A stretch of 64,000 nt of DNA. Origin: Corbicula japonica (taxonomy: Eukaryota > Mollusca > Bivalvia > Venerida > Cyrenidae). Position numbers and translations under genes: made by a program. The stretch is taken from assembly GCA_038501625.1 (NCBI GenBank), contig JAZAYU010000701.1:62001-126000 (forward strand). The letters are read 5' to 3'. Positions 12,031 to 24,664 of this stretch are shown piece by piece (the stretch's first letter is position 1; each line of letters begins with the position of its first letter). A model generated the notes under the pieces. It had not been told where the DNA came from, searched no databases, and worked only from the letters and a program-made list of their open reading frames with translations.

Positions 12031-12137
12031 AGAGAGAGAGAGAGAGGGAGAGAGAGAGAGGCGGGCGGGCGGGCGGGCGGGTCGCCCGGCAGGCAGACAG
12101 GCAGGCAGGCAGGCAGACAGACAGACAGACAGACAGA
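11991..12137. repeat. Compound microsatellite (GA), (GGGC), (AGGC), (ACAG)
   Basis: A long GA run passes into GGGC repeats, then AGGC repeats, then ACAG repeats. The stop-free frame over it (poly Ser-Leu-Ser on the minus strand) is an artefact of repetition. Confidence 0.9.
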
Positions 12138-12149
12138 TTCGGGCGAGGA

Positions 12150-14480
12150 GCGAGAGATCGTTTAAATTTCACCTGGACTAAGGGAGGTAACTCGTCCTAC
12201 ACCACAGCTTAAAATGATCAGATTTGTCTTTCTTTACAATGACAGTGACTCGCGGTTTTATTATATTCATATGTAACAATATTGTGGTTGATGAATTTCA
12301 GCAAAGTTCAAAATGCATGCTATTGAATAGAACCCGCAATAAATACACTGATAAATCAAGTATTTGTCAAGATGGCTAACTGTAAACTTTATAGTTATTG
12401 TTGTAACATTTTTAATGAAAAGCACAAAATATACCACATATTATTGAACATGTTTGGTATACCTATTATTTATTATGTGTCCTTAGGAACTTCGAACTAA
12501 ATACTCATAGTTGGCGTTTATACATGAAATTGATTTTTTTTATTTCGTGAGCAGAACAGTATCATTATTTATATTTAAATTTCGCGTTCTTCTCGCTAGG
12601 ATAAGAGCACAATTTAAACCCCATCGAAGTTACATCACGCAGTAAAATGTCTCAAAAGAAAAGTTTAATTGCGCAAATTTATTACCGGGCGAATACATCA
12701 TTTGCTTTTGCGCGAAAATTCCTCCACGCGAAATTAAATCAGACCACTGTATTCAGAACACTAAGCCGAACTGCAGAGGTATGTCGAGCACATTGGACGT
12801 GAACTCTGATTTTCCAACACCAGGGCTGAAGGTTATAAAGATGAGATTGGAAAAAAAACATTATAAAATCTCAAGGTTTCCATGCTCAGTTTTACATGAC
12901 TATTTAAAATTAATAAGGTTAAGAGTTGTTGTTTTTGATAAAGTTTTACAATATCTGTAATACATATGAGTTTATCAGTGTTATACTGATTAAATTATAA
13001 TTCCCTGTGATATTTCGGAAATGATCTGTCTTGTCTTACATATTTTGTTATGATTATATTTCAAAATACAATATGTCGGACACCTTTACAATTATGAGCT
13101 AACTCTACCAGAGGGTACGAATAATTTTTTTTATAAAACCTATCCTTAAGAATTTTCATTGCCGATATTTCATTATTGAAATATTGAAAGAAAGCTTGAT
13201 CAATACGAACGTTTCAGTGCATAAAAAAAGAAAGTAATACAGACGTAATATGAAATAAGAACTTATTTAAAAGAGTCATTCGCAATGACAGAAGTGGAGA
13301 TAATATTTTTGCAAAATAAAGACTAAATTACCGAAAAAAGGTAAAATAATGTGTGTTGTTTCCACTGTATTAGTGACGGAATAGGAGATTTTCACAAAAA
13401 CGTTCAGCGGTAGACATTTAATGAAAACGAGGAAACACAATTTAAACTCTTTATTTAAGATCATGACTGGCAACAATCATTTTAAAACAGTCTGAACTAC
13501 GTTAATGCTCTAATGTCTAATGCTAGTATACTGGTAGAAAAACAATAGTGTTATATAATGAAAAGTTGACTATATTTTTTCACTTTTTCCATTAGCACAA
13601 TCATGTTGAATAAGTATGTAAGTATTTGTTTATTATCGTGACATGTGTATATATTCAAATATAGAACATACATGCGAAATATGTAACAAAAGTTTTATAC
13701 CCGGCCCAATGGGCCTATATGTCACCAAAATTATTAAATTACAAAACATAGTTGTTTTACAATTGCAGATAAAACAGATATGTGAAATATAAAATTTATT
13801 TCATACTTAAATTGTGCATCAAACAATTGTACTATGAATGTAAAAAAATATAACTAATAATTAAACTATAAAATATTGCACTAATGTTCAGAAAAAATTT
13901 AACTTTAAAATAAATGTCCATTTCACACGACTTTCCATTTAGCGATAAGGCACTGTATTGTTGGTATACTTTTATGAAAATCAAACACAAATACAAGGCT
14001 ATCCCACTTATCTGCACGTTGTTTACCTCTTCGAAGTCAGAAAAGAATGATACATTTAATTAAAAACAAGTATTTATTAATATCTACAGTAGTTCAGGCA
14101 AGTTAACATTTCAACCCGAAGCTGAGAACATTTCTGATTACACTTGTTACATGTTGAAAGCCAGTAACATTATCAGAATGACACTGCATTTTCACTTGCT
14201 TTTTATCACAGTCAGCAAACTTATTTCCTGGTCGATTAGGTTTGACGATCAGCATAGAAAAATTGAACCTCTTACTAAGAATCTTCACTGTTCGCTTTAA
14301 GATTCAACAGGGCATTTCTAACAAAAAGGGACAAATGTAGTCAGGTTGATACTTGTCGCTTGACAACTGGCGCTTGAAATTCATAACAATATGAAAAAAA
14401 AACAATTGATGCCCTAGGTCCTGGCCCCTTAAATTCTTACGTGCGAAACATAGAGCATTTGCATTGTAATTTCTGAGATA
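12150..14480. other. Intergenic, no gene recognised
   Basis: AT-rich sequence with only short open frames that lack domains, signal peptides or supported splice sites. Confidence 0.5.
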
Positions 14481-14489
14481 AAATAGTTT

Positions 14490-14600
14490 AAAGGGGAACT
14501 TTGAAAGACGCCGGACACGACAAATATGAAAATACTGCAGGCTTGGTTTTATTGAACCCGTTGGCAGTAACGGAAATACATGTAAACTGCCCACGCAGTA
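14490..14600 (+). repeat. Dispersed repeat family A, partial copy
   Basis: GGGGAACTTTGAAAG, CCGGACACGACAAATATG and AACTGCCCACGC blocks in family order. It faces the next copy (14759-14986), so the pair is inverted around ~160 bases. Confidence 0.65.
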
Positions 14601-14758
14601 ATCTTTGAAGTTTAATTAGATAACTGCCCTTTGTACTCAAAACGAAATATAAAGCTTGCGACCATTGTTATTACTGAGGACAAGAATATTTTAAAAGATA
14701 ATTTAAGATATGAAGCATATTGTTTCCAAGACCTGGCGTCCTGTTTTGGGCCTGTCCT

Positions 14759-14986
14759 TCTGAAAATACCTCATTGAAGGTTCCATGTTCACCGCCATAT
14801 GCATACCATCGTTTGGGATGGATCAAAATTGTACTGTTTATTTGTGTAAATATTGAGTTGCGCTAAACCCGGGGCTAGGCGGCGTGGGCAGTAATATGCA
14901 ATCCCATTACTGCCCATGAACAGGCTAAATAAAACCGAGCCTGCAGTATTTTCATATTTGTCGTGTTCGGTGGCTTTCAAAGTTCT
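14759..14986 (-). repeat. Dispersed repeat family A copy
   Basis: Contains TCATTGAAGGTTCCATG, CACCGCCATATGCATACC, TAGGCGGCGTGGGCAGTAAT and GTCGTGTTCGGTGGC, the family unit in reverse. Confidence 0.7.
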
Positions 14987-15338
14987 AAAAAGTTTTCATA
15001 TTAAACTAAAGTCTCTTTACTCCAAGAAAAGGACTATTTTATATTTTAGTCTTAACATTGAAAATGATATACTTGATTTGTTTGTATTATCTGATATCAT
15101 TTCTATGATTTTCAAGGCTTTGTTAATGTCGACTTTTTATATTTAATATGACCGCCACTGACCACTGACCATTTCATTTCATGTGTCATTTTTGTTAATG
15201 TAAATACGTATATTATCGTCTACTTACAGGCATTGGCCTTTTGTTCAATAAAGATATTCATATTCATTAATATACAAATGTTTGCCTCATATGTGGGTAC
15301 ATATCGGAATAAGCACATATTTTGATTAACATCCACAA

Positions 15339-15392
15339 CAACAACAACAACTTCCACTACTTTTATAACTACAATAACTACTACTAGTACAT
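15339..15392. repeat. AAC / ACT microsatellite
   Basis: CAACAACAACAAC followed by ACT-type triplets, directly before the family C repeat at 15408. Confidence 0.8.
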
Positions 15393-15407
15393 TCCAAGTT
15401 TTTTTCA

Positions 15408-15549
15408 CCAGATCATGTTTTATATCATTTGCTACATGAAAAATAATCGCAGAAATAAGGGGTGCTTTATAAACACACCATCTTTTTTCACACCCCACAG
15501 TGATGTTTTAATATAGAAAAATGCCCCGTAATCGACCGGATCTCTTAGT
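15408..15549 (+). repeat. Dispersed repeat family C copy 1
   Basis: Starts ACCAGATCATGTTTTATATC and ends GACCGGATCTCTTAG. It carries GGGGTGCTTTATA, CACACCCCACAGTGATG and ATGCCCCGTAAT. The same unit occurs at 16626, 18957 (reverse), 19275 (reverse, partial) and 24523. Confidence 0.75.
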
Positions 15550-15679
15550 TACCTTCGCTATATGTATAAAATATAAACGGAGTCAGGGCTTTTAATTGAT
15601 AGGGCATATATTATTAAATGTGCTAGTGCTAAACTTATTTAACAAACAAATAACATGATGTTAAGCGATATCGAAAGAA

Positions 15680-16210
15680 ATGATGATATTTCAAATTGGG
15701 AAAAAACGGATAAATTCTTTCTTTATAATTAGCCTTGAATTAGTCATGGTTGTTTCAAGAAGTAGGAAACGAGAATATTTTATATCATTAGTGAAGCAAA
15801 GACTGAAATATATTTTTACTCATATCTGGATGGCAGAATTGAATCAATCGACTAGAGCCTCAACATTTAGACTTTTTGCAAACTTTAATTTCTCAAAATA
15901 TTGAGTACAAGTTAAAATTTAAAACTATATATCAGCGATGACAAGATTAAGATTATCTTTGCACAGACTAGCGATAGAAACAAGACGGTGGCATAAACCG
16001 AAAGCAATACCTCGAATTGAACGCAAATCCATTTTATGTTATAGTTTAGAAGACGAATTTCATTTCTCACTCGAATGTGAACATTATAAAGAACGATAAA
16101 ACCATGTTTCCGCAAAAGACCACATTCCAAAAATTTTTGAACTGTTTTCATGCGAGGACCAATCAATGAATTTGAATCTGGCAATTCACATTGACATCGA
16201 AATGAATTTT
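15680..16210 (+). mobile_element. LINE 3' coding remnant
   Basis: Conceptual translation shows the C-terminal tail typical of non-LTR retroelement polyproteins. STRASTFRLFANF is followed, after a frame change, by AMTRLRLSLHRLAIETRRWH and then DEFHFSLECEHYKER, the Cys/His region after the reverse transcriptase. Frames are broken by stops. The downstream ~590-bp repeat holds its 3' end, including ATAAAGATATTCATATTCAT near 16461. It is dead. Confidence 0.65.
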
Positions 16211-16548
16211 TATATTAAACTAAAGTCTCTTTACTCCAAGAAAAGGACTATTTTATATTTTAGTCTTAACATTGAAAATGATATACTTGATTTGTTTGTA
16301 TTATCTGATATCATTTTTATGATTTTCCAGGCTTTGTTTTATCGACTTTTTATATTTAATACGATCGCCACTGACCACTGACCATTTCATTTCATGTGTT
16401 ATTTTTGGTATTGTAAATATGTATATTATCGTCTACTTACAGGCATTGGCCTTTTGTTCAATAAAGATATTCATATTCATAAATATACAAATGTATGCCT
16501 CATATGTGGGTACAAATCGGAATAAGCACTTATTTTGATTAACATCCA

Positions 16549-16611
16549 CAACAACAACAACAACAACAACTTCTTCTACTATTATAACTACAATTACTAC
16601 TACTAGTACAT
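16549..16611. repeat. AAC / ACT microsatellite
   Basis: AAC triplets pass into TTCT and ACT triplets next to the family C unit at 16626. An inverted version lies at 16835-16925. Confidence 0.8.
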
Positions 16612-16625
16612 TCAAATTTTTTTTC

Positions 16626-16767
16626 ACCAGATCATGTTTTATACCATTTGCTACATGAAAAATAAGCGCAGAAAAAGGGGTGCTTTATAAACACACCATC
16701 CTTTTTCACACCCCCACAGTGATGGTTTAATATTAAAAAATGCCCCGTAATCGACCGTATCTCTTAG
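16626..16767 (+). repeat. Dispersed repeat family C copy 2
   Basis: Same blocks as copy 1, ending CGTATCTCTTAG. Confidence 0.75.
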
Positions 16768-16802
16768 TTTACTTCGCTATATGTATAAAATATAAACGCT
16801 TA

Positions 16803-16925
16803 TTTTTCATGTAACAAATGACATGATCTGGTGAAAAAAAACTTTGAATGTACTAGTAGTAGTATTTGTAGTTATAATAGTAGTGGAAGTTGTTGTTGTT
16901 GTTGTTGATGTAGAAGCAGAAGTAA
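16803..16925 (-). repeat. Inverted family C end plus GTA/GTT microsatellite
   Basis: CATGATCTGGTG followed by GTAGTAGT and GTTGTTGTTG runs, the reverse complement of 16549-16640. Together they form an inverted repeat around the family C unit. Confidence 0.65.
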
Positions 16926-17047
16926 GAGTAGGAGCAGCAACACCTAGCGAGCGTTAACGGTAACTAGCGCATTGATTAGACAGTTAACCGAAACTCACAC
17001 AACCATCTAGAGGCTAAAAAATTCTGGTGGAAGTTGACACAGGTTAA

Positions 17048-17216
17048 ATAGAAAGGTGAAATATGCATATCAGGAATCGCCACATTCAGAAAAAACAGCC
17101 TCCCCACACAGTCAAGAAGAAGAGAAAGGGAGACAGCATGGTTAATAAAATGATCAGTTTCAAAAAAAGACACCACTAACAATAAACAAAAATGAGAACC
17201 CGTAACGTCCCTTTAC
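17048..17216 (-). mobile_element. 3' fragment of Penelope-like element, reverse
   Basis: Contains GGTGAAATATGCATATCAGG, CAGCCTCCCCACACAGTCAAG, AATAAAATGATCAGTTT and ATGAGAACCCG, the reverse complement of the tail seen at 47540-47713. Confidence 0.8.
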
Positions 17217-17219
17217 CAT

Positions 17220-18230
17220 GCGTAGTGAGCCCGTTTCGTCATCATTATATAAGAATGTGATACCGAGGTCAATGTATCACAATCAGGGTCCAAGACATGA
17301 CAAATGCATTGACGAATGGTCGCTTTTTCATTGCAAGTCTTCTTATTTATTAAAATAAAACTCGATCCAAAAATTAAGGTTAATAATCTTCTACATTGTT
17401 TCTAATCTAATATCGCAATAGACAAAATCCGCCATAGGCGTAGCGATTGTTGTTGTTTCGTTTGATTGTTGACATGGGGAAAAAGCAGTAATGATGCGTT
17501 GAATCAACGATAAAATGTAGTGATCGGAAGTTGGACATAAGAAATCAAACCAGCCAGCTAGCAGGATTAGGGTCCATTTATTTTAACGCGAAAACGGCAT
17601 TTAACGGTACACAACGTTGTCAAAACTAGTCACAATATGTTAAATCACCGGATGAAATTGAAAAATCCAATTTCCAGCCAGCCACGAAAACGTGTTTGAC
17701 GAGCGTCGTTGACGTCACTGCAGAAAACTTGCATTGATAGCTAACTTTGAAAGTAAATATCTAAACAACTATTGGATTAATCAAAAACTGTTTGCGGATT
17801 CATGCTGGGGTCAACGTCAATAAATACCCTACCAAATTTCATGAAAAAATTCGAAAATTTGTACCTTAAGATGCATTTGCTCTGCCAAACAAACAGCTGT
17901 TACAAGTTTAAATTGAAACACAACAGAGTTTCTTGATCATAAATGAAATTCGGTAATTGAATAATTCTACATTTGCAAGAAAAAAAACTTTAACCCTTTA
18001 CTGCATTGAAACACCTTTATTGCATGAGTGAACAGAGTAGATAGATCTAGATCATACGACAGATCTTTGCCCTCTAATGAGGATCGAAATTGCTTTTCAC
18101 ATTCATTAGATTATTTCTGATAAAGCATCCATGCCAGATGATCTGGATCTGGATCTACATGCTTTCAAATAAGTATATATGGAGAAAATGGTGAATAATA
18201 TTTTACACTCTGAAATATTTTAAATTCTTA
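17220..18230. other. Intergenic, no gene recognised
   Basis: No domain or repeat boundary recognised. Confidence 0.45.
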
Positions 18231-18231
18231 C

Positions 18232-18362
18232 CATTATATCGAAAGGAGTTTGTAATATCATGATCCTTTAGAATGGCTGTTGGAACAGGCATATTGTCGA
18301 CAAAAGAAATGACAACGGGCTTTTTCACAGCCACTAGTGGGTAAAACATACATGCTCGTCGA
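18232..18362 (-). other. Possible coding exon of unknown gene
   Basis: On the minus strand a frame with balanced codon use encodes a peptide including DRRACMFYPLVAVKKPVV and FVDNMPVPTAILKDHD, and ends at a consensus donor (AATG followed by GTAAGA near 18231). An AG at about 18363 could serve as acceptor, but the polypyrimidine tract is poor and an in-frame stop lies just upstream. I do not recognise the peptide. No partner exon was identified. It may be chance. Confidence 0.2.
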
Positions 18363-18785
18363 TCTCGAGACAAAACGCTATGCACAGTTTAAAGTTTTGT
18401 GAGGCTTTAGTAGACAAGTCTTGGACCGATTGTTTTCCAATGCACAATAGAAACAATCTGAAGAAAGACTTTTATTATAGCGAAGTGCAAGATATGAGCA
18501 AATTCTATTAGAATCATTCAGTTAGAAAATAAAAACAGTTATTGTAAAGAATATTTGTACATTTAGCAAAGATTCTTTATAAATTTGTTTTTATTAAATT
18601 TGATGTATTCTGTTATCTTATAAAAGAAATGTGTCATATTTTGTTCAAAGAACCTGAAACTGGAATAGGAGAAACAGAAAACTACTGGTATATTGAGTAA
18701 TGTTAATTCACTATAAAATATACAGTACACGCAGAGCAGACTTTGTGCCCTTTTCACACGACCGTGGCATTTTTATAAATGGAGT

Positions 18786-18786
18786 T

Positions 18787-18830
<44 letters not shown>

Positions 18831-18895
18831 TGTTGTTGTTGTACTATTTGTTGTTATTGTTGTTGACTAGTAGTACTAGTTGTTGTTATTGTTGT
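18786..18895. repeat. GTA and GTT microsatellite
   Basis: A long GTA run passes into GTT and TGTTATTG variants, just before the reverse family C unit at 18957. Confidence 0.9.
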
Positions 18896-18956
18896 TGACG
18901 TTTTTGTATTGTTTTCGTAAGGTACAGATAATGTAGTTAATAAAGTTTTTATAACA

Positions 18957-19098
18957 AAGAGATCTGGTAAATTACGGGGCATTTTGCTATATAAAACCTT
19001 TACTGTGGGATATTTAAAAATTGTGGTGTATATAAATCACCCCATAATTCTGTGCATGTTTTACAAATATCAAATGACATAAGACATGATCTGGTCAA
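18957..19098 (-). repeat. Dispersed repeat family C copy 3, reverse
   Basis: GAGATCTGGTAAATTACGGGGC through GACATGATCTGGTC. Related to copy 1 in reverse but more diverged, with microsatellites on both sides. Confidence 0.65.
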
Positions 19099-19105
19099 AT
19101 AACTT

Positions 19106-19106
19106 T

Positions 19107-19161
<55 letters not shown>

Positions 19162-19262
19162 AAGTAGTAGTAGTAGTAGTAATAGTTGTTGTTGTTGTTG
19201 TTTTTGTTACTTTTGCTATAATTGTAGTTGTAGTAGTAGTAGTAGTAGTAGTTGTTGTTGTT
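19106..19262. repeat. GTA / GTT microsatellite
   Basis: Two GTA runs separated by GTT runs. The long frames across it (poly-Thr or poly-Val) are artefacts. Confidence 0.9.
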
Positions 19263-19274
19263 GTTATTGTCTTT

Positions 19275-19349
19275 TTAACACTGTATAAACACCCCTTTTG
19301 AGCATGTTTTTCATATAGCAAACGACATGATCTGGTAGAATAACTTTGT
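19275..19349 (-). repeat. Family C fragment, reverse
   Basis: ACACCCCTTTTGAGCATG and CGACATGATCTGGTAG match the first half of the family C unit in reverse, again beside a GTA-type array. Confidence 0.65.
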
Positions 19350-19934
19350 AGTTGTAACAAAACATAACAAAAGAACAGATAATAAAGAAGAAGAGAAAGT
19401 TATTGATCTTAAGTTATTTATCTTAAATTGTCTTAGCAGTAGTGAATAGGTTTTATTGAATTTAGGTCAACCATTACATAGTTAATTGTTAGGAAGATAG
19501 TTCTGGAAACGAAGAAACAGTTATCATGCACTAAAATGCACGAGGTTTAACATAATCTCGGAATGGGTTTGAATATTGTTGCAAGCGGCGTATGGGCCAA
19601 CAGTTATCTCCATACTTTATGTAAATAAGAAGCATTATTACGGGAAAACGATGAACAGTAGTCAAGTATACATAATAAGAATCTTTCTAGTGGCTTAAAC
19701 TGTTTGCGTAGCCAGATTAAATAAAGTGATATTTATCATTCTGAAGTGTCTCAATAGTCTATAAACAAACATCATATGCAAAGGAAGAATTACTGTAAAG
19801 CAGCAAAAACAACAACAATCACATTTATTGAACAAACACAATGTGCTTATAGCAAACAGAAAAATTATATTAAATGGTAGACATTATCTGACAGGCATAG
19901 TAAAACTGAATGTTAACAATATAATTTTCAAAAT

Positions 19935-20165
19935 GTTATTGTCTTTCTTTTACAGCTGAACAAATAAACTTCGCAATATTATAAGTCGTTTTCAAATTCC
20001 CTGTCATAAGTTTTTTAAATTTATTTAATACTTGACCAATTGTTAAAATAAGGCTTTCAATGTTTTATTCGTTAATTTCTATATGTAGGGCAGATTAAAA
20101 TGAAATGGTACTCGCTTTCGTATTTGTTTCATGTTGCAATACTAAATTTTCTTTCTGATATTGGT
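19935..20165 (-). mobile_element. LINE C-terminal remnant, reverse
   Basis: The minus-strand translation gives ISERKFSIAT, one stop, then NKYESEYHFILICPTYRN. This is the Cys/His motif region (E-Y-H-F-x-L-x-C-P-x-Y) found after the reverse transcriptase in non-LTR elements; the same motif occurs at 49990. It is surrounded by stops and is dead. Confidence 0.6.
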
Positions 20166-20399
20166 ATGTCTTCCTTTTTCAATTTCCTTGTCATACGCTG
20201 ATATGTATTTTTGTGTTAAAAGATCTAATACGAATCTAATCTTTTTTTAATTATTTATTCGAACATACCATTGCTTTTATGAAAATCTAAAAGTATTCGC
20301 TTAATCGGTTTTACATCATGTATTTGCTTCCAGTTTGTAACTAGCAAATTGAGCGTCATCACCTGCGAACATTAGAATAAACATTTTAATTTCATCTAT

Positions 20400-21290
20400 T
20401 GTAAATATACCTTTAACATTTGATTTTTTTCAAGGCAAAATATCATTAAGGAAAAATACGAATGTAAGACGGGAAAATCGTATCACTTTGTTTCAATTTC
20501 TTATACGAGCTAAACATTTCAGAATTACTTATATCTTACGAACGCTTGAAAAACTTCCTAGATTGATTTGGTTGTTTTTATAAATCATCTTTGTATTTAA
20601 ATTTTCATTGATAAAGGTAAAGTTAAAGTAAAGTTTTCAAAGAAATTTCCTATTTAACCAGACTGGTCAGTACAGTCTCAGCATGCTATCAAGTTTATTG
20701 CCCTCTGATTTGACTGAAGGATCATAAAATAAACATTAGGCCACACTGACCTGTAAATGTGCAGATCGTCTGATAAGCAATTGCTGTTATGAAAGTCATT
20801 TCGTGTTCAATATTCTACAGCTACATCTGTTTAACTTTTTTACAGACTGCTAGTACGAAAACAAATAATATAATAATAAGTCTTTTGTGAACAATGATAA
20901 AATGTGCAGCTTTTGACTCTTAACCTTTTGTATAGTGGTTCTTGAGCTTAAAGCAAATGGTGCTCTTATTCTTTTTATTTCTTTTGAATTTCAGTTATGC
21001 ATTATTTAAGAAAGAAGTGATTAGTGAATTGGAAACTGATTTGTATATTCAAGTTATAATTTAAAACATATATTTAAAAATATGACTATTCCTAATATTA
21101 CTTTTATCTTGATTACCACGATAACAATGATATTCTTAAGAATGCACAACAAATTATCACCGTACTGTTCCAATAGGTTAAACTCATTACGAATTTTTTA
21201 AAATTTAATTGTACAATGTTCATGTGTCACAATAATTACAATCGGTGTTTTTCCCAGATATGTTTCAATAATAAAGATGGGTATTCCGAT
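20400..21290. other. Intergenic, no gene recognised
   Basis: AT-rich, no supported feature. Confidence 0.45.
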
Positions 21291-21292
21291 AT

Positions 21293-22180
21293 ATGAAAAG
21301 TGTTCATTTCGACAAGTATGCTCACTCAGAAAAGCCCATGATGATACTCAGATACCCAGAAACCCTAAATTATCTATCTAGTTGTCTTCTACTAAACATA
21401 TCCTTTAAAACAAAGTCTATTTCAGCAAGATATCACCATAAATAATGATTTAAGGGTCAAACTGTTTGATGGAACAAGTCGACAAATTGAAAAGTGTTCA
21501 TTTGGACAAGTGTGCATCACACAGAAAAGCTCATGGTGATAACCAGATACCCAGAACCCCTAAATTATCTATCTAGTTGTCTTCTTCTAACCATATCCTT
21601 TAAAACAAAGCCTATTTGAGCAAGATATTACCATAAATATTGATTTAAGGGGTCAAACTGTTGGATGAAACAGGTCGAAAACTTGAAAAATGTTCATTTC
21701 GGCAAGTATGCATCACACAGAAAAGCCCATAATGATACCCAGATACCCAGAAACCCTTAATTATATATCTAGTTGTCTTCTACTATAAATATCCTTTAAA
21801 ACAGTCTATTTTAGCAAGATATCATCATAAATAATGATTTTAGGGGTCAAACCGTTGGATGAATCAGGTCGAAAACTTGAAACGTGTTCATTTCGACAAG
21901 TATGCATCACACAACAAAAAGCCCATTATGATACCGAGATACCCAGAAACCATTACTTATCTACCTAGTTGTCTTCTACTATACTTATCCTTGAAAACAA
22001 AGCCTATTTCAGCAATATATGACCATAAATAATTATTTTAAGGATAAAACTGTTGGTTGAAACAAGTAGACAAATTTAAAGTGTTCATTTTGACAAGTAT
22101 GCATCACAGAGTAAAGCCCATGATGATATCCAGACACCCATATTCCCTGAACTATCTATCTAGTTGTCTTGAGAAATGAT
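21293..22180 (+). repeat. Tandem array, ~195-bp unit, about 4.5 copies
   Basis: The landmark GTGTTCATTTCGACAAG recurs near 21300, 21493, 21691, 21885 and 22082, each followed by CATCACACAGAAAAGCCCAT and TATCTATCTAGTTGTCTTCT variants. Units differ by scattered substitutions and small indels. No hairpin cap was seen. Confidence 0.9.
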
Positions 22181-22189
22181 AGAAAACTT

Positions 22190-23714
22190 TTTTCATGTTT
22201 TGCGTTTTTTTTATAATTGAAAAAAATATTGCGGGCATATTTATGCATATTTTTCATTCCGGTTTTCTTTCCTGTCAAGTTAAATATAATATCAAAGGAA
22301 CACTATTTACAGATATTAAATATCTGCGGTAGAACAAAAATGACGTTTGTTCAAATCTGCCCACCCATCTTTTTGTGGTCAAATTTTAGCCCAGCACAAA
22401 CTTAATACATGAAAATGAACAATAAAAGGCATGCAAAATGTACTTTTTATAATGGTTCTTTTTGCTTTGATATTACCTACACAATGAATATCATTTTATA
22501 GATATATAATCACATTAGAAGCCATGAGAAGACACAAACGTGATGCCGGCAGTGAAATTACCGCGAATTTCATTTTTCGCGTTTTTAATTAACATTTCAA
22601 AATATTATTACGGACTATTTTTTTCACCTTTTTTACATCGTTTTTTATGTTTAATAAGTTAGTAAATAATATTATTTACTAACAAATGATATTTGGTCTG
22701 TGAAGGTACTGATATCCAATTAAAGCAGCTCACCCCTCATTTTGTGAGAAGAAAAGCGCGCATTACACAATTTAAATATTATTTACGAGCTTGTTATATG
22801 CAATAATATTATGTTTCATACATCATTATTTGGGGTATTAATGTAGCTTTGAAAATAAGTAAAAATAAAATGATTATATAAAAACAGTAGCGTAGCAGGC
22901 ATCGGAAACCTAATGTCGCTGATTTTGCTTTGTTATATATTAGGAATTCGTATTCTTTTAATTTTCTGTTACTGGTTCATCATATTATCGCAGTCAGTGA
23001 ACAATTACTACATTTCTAACGTTTTACCTAAAGTTTAAATTTAAAAGAACACGGTAACTGAAGGCAGATTTAACTGTTGATATTATAGCATCATTTGAAA
23101 GCTTACATCTTTGTCTTCAACATTTCAGTATTATTTTGCATTTTCGTGAGTGTAGTCATATTATTTAACTTACCATTTAGATAAACATGAAATGGACCTT
23201 AATCTCTGACATGTACATTGCAGAGAAAGAAAAGCACAATTTAAAGTACATGTGTAATGTTTTCATTGCATTCCTTATATTAAACTATAATGTTTAAACT
23301 TGGAATGAAGACGAATACATCGTGCTCCTGTTCCTCAGCTGAACGTTTAGAGCGGGTGAGGTCTGCTCATTTTCATACATGATTTGTGTTTGGTGTGATA
23401 TGTGCACGTTAACATTTGCATTAAGAATAAAAAAGATCTCATTAAAAGTTTACACAAATCATTCATAATTTTAATATATATTCATATGACATTTCAATTG
23501 ATTGAATAGTAAAAACATTGGATAGCAATATATTCTGTAATTATATTGTTAAAACAACAACATTTCAGTTAGTCGTAAATTAACTATATAGTGATTGTTT
23601 CATACCTGCAGTAAACACATGAATTTAAATAACCAAAATTAAATGCATCTTAGCGTCCAGGCGATTAATTACACCGAGCAGCGCATTCAGTTATGCGGTG
23701 AATAATGTTGGCAA
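22190..23714. other. Intergenic, no gene recognised
   Basis: AT-rich. The small frame at 22217-22405 has no recognisable domain. Confidence 0.45.
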
Positions 23715-24301
23715 AAGAATAAGAATTTTGAAATGGTAAAAGTAATTATAAATGCCCTTCTAATAATATTATTTGCTTTTGTTTTATACACATTCAAAAT
23801 TAGTTATTATTATGGCTACAAAAAGTACATTTACTGTGTAGAGAATAAATGTTCGCAGCAAAAACAATAATCTAGTGGCATGCATGACATTTTGTGCATC
23901 TATTATTCTGGGCAGATAAATCCTTGTTTGTATTTAATATATTTATGTTTTGAATCAATCTTAATTTAAATATATGACCTAACATGCACATACAATTGAA
24001 GTACTGGAAATAAGAATTTTGAAATGGTAAGAGTAATTATAAATCCCCTTTTAATAATATTATTTGCTTTTGTTTTATACACATTCAAAAGTAGTTATTA
24101 TTATGGCTACCAAAAGTACATTTACTGTGTAGAGAATTAATTTTCGCAGCAAAACCAATAATCCAGTGGCATGCATGTGCATCTATTATTCTGGGCTGAT
24201 AAATTCCTAAGGTTGTTTTTGTATTTAATATATTTATGTTTTGAATCAATCTTAATTTAAATATATATGACCTTACATGCACATACAATTGAAGTACTGG
24301 G
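23715..24301 (+). repeat. Two-copy tandem duplication of ~292 bp
   Basis: AATAAGAATTTTGAAATGGT starts each copy (about 23719 and 24009) and CAATTGAAGTACTGG ends each (about 24006 and 24300). Copies differ by substitutions and short indels. Confidence 0.85.
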
Positions 24302-24522
24302 AATTCCAATCATGTTTGTATCTGTATTAGTGAGACTGAATTGCGAGGCTTTATATACAGGTAAACACAGGTAAAAAATATGGGGTGATATATATACTAA
24401 CCCACCAGCCGCAGTTCATTTTTCGAAGAAGTCATGGTTGTTTCAAGTAATGGTATAAAGGGAACTAACTGTTTTTTCCTGTATATATAATTTCCTTCTC
24501 AAACCAAGTTATGACTATATTT

Positions 24523-24663
24523 TACCAGATCATATCTTATATCATTTGCTTCATGAAAAACATGCTCAGAAAAAAGGGGTGTTTTATACACCCCACAATT
24601 TTTTAACACCCCACAGTAAAGGTTTTATATAGAAAAATGCCCCGTAAATGATCGGATCTCTTA

Positions 24664-24664
<1 letters not shown>
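24523..24664 (+). repeat. Dispersed repeat family C copy, next to TA array
   Basis: ACCAGATCATATCTTATATC to GATCGGATCTCTTAG. The unit end runs straight into a TA microsatellite. Confidence 0.75.

Larger units (their letters stand above)
14990..15580 (+). repeat. Direct repeat, copy 1 of ~590 bp
   Basis: From TATTAAACTAAAGTCTC to TATGTATAAAATATAAACG this segment is repeated at 16207-16800 with few differences. Each copy contains a LINE 3' end, an AAC/ACT microsatellite and a family C repeat. Confidence 0.8.
16207..16800 (+). repeat. Direct repeat, copy 2 of ~590 bp
   Basis: Second copy of 14990-15580. Here the 5' part continues from the LINE remnant at 15680-16210, so this is the original context and 14990-15580 is the partial duplicate. 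Confidence 0.8.

Noticed and set aside
19070..19360. Poly-Thr and poly-Val frames on the two strands
   Set aside because: Translation of GTA/GTT microsatellites.
21293..22180. CRISPR-like regular spacing of repeats
   Set aside because: Whole ~195-bp units repeat with substitutions throughout, without short conserved repeats and unique spacers, and the genome is eukaryotic.
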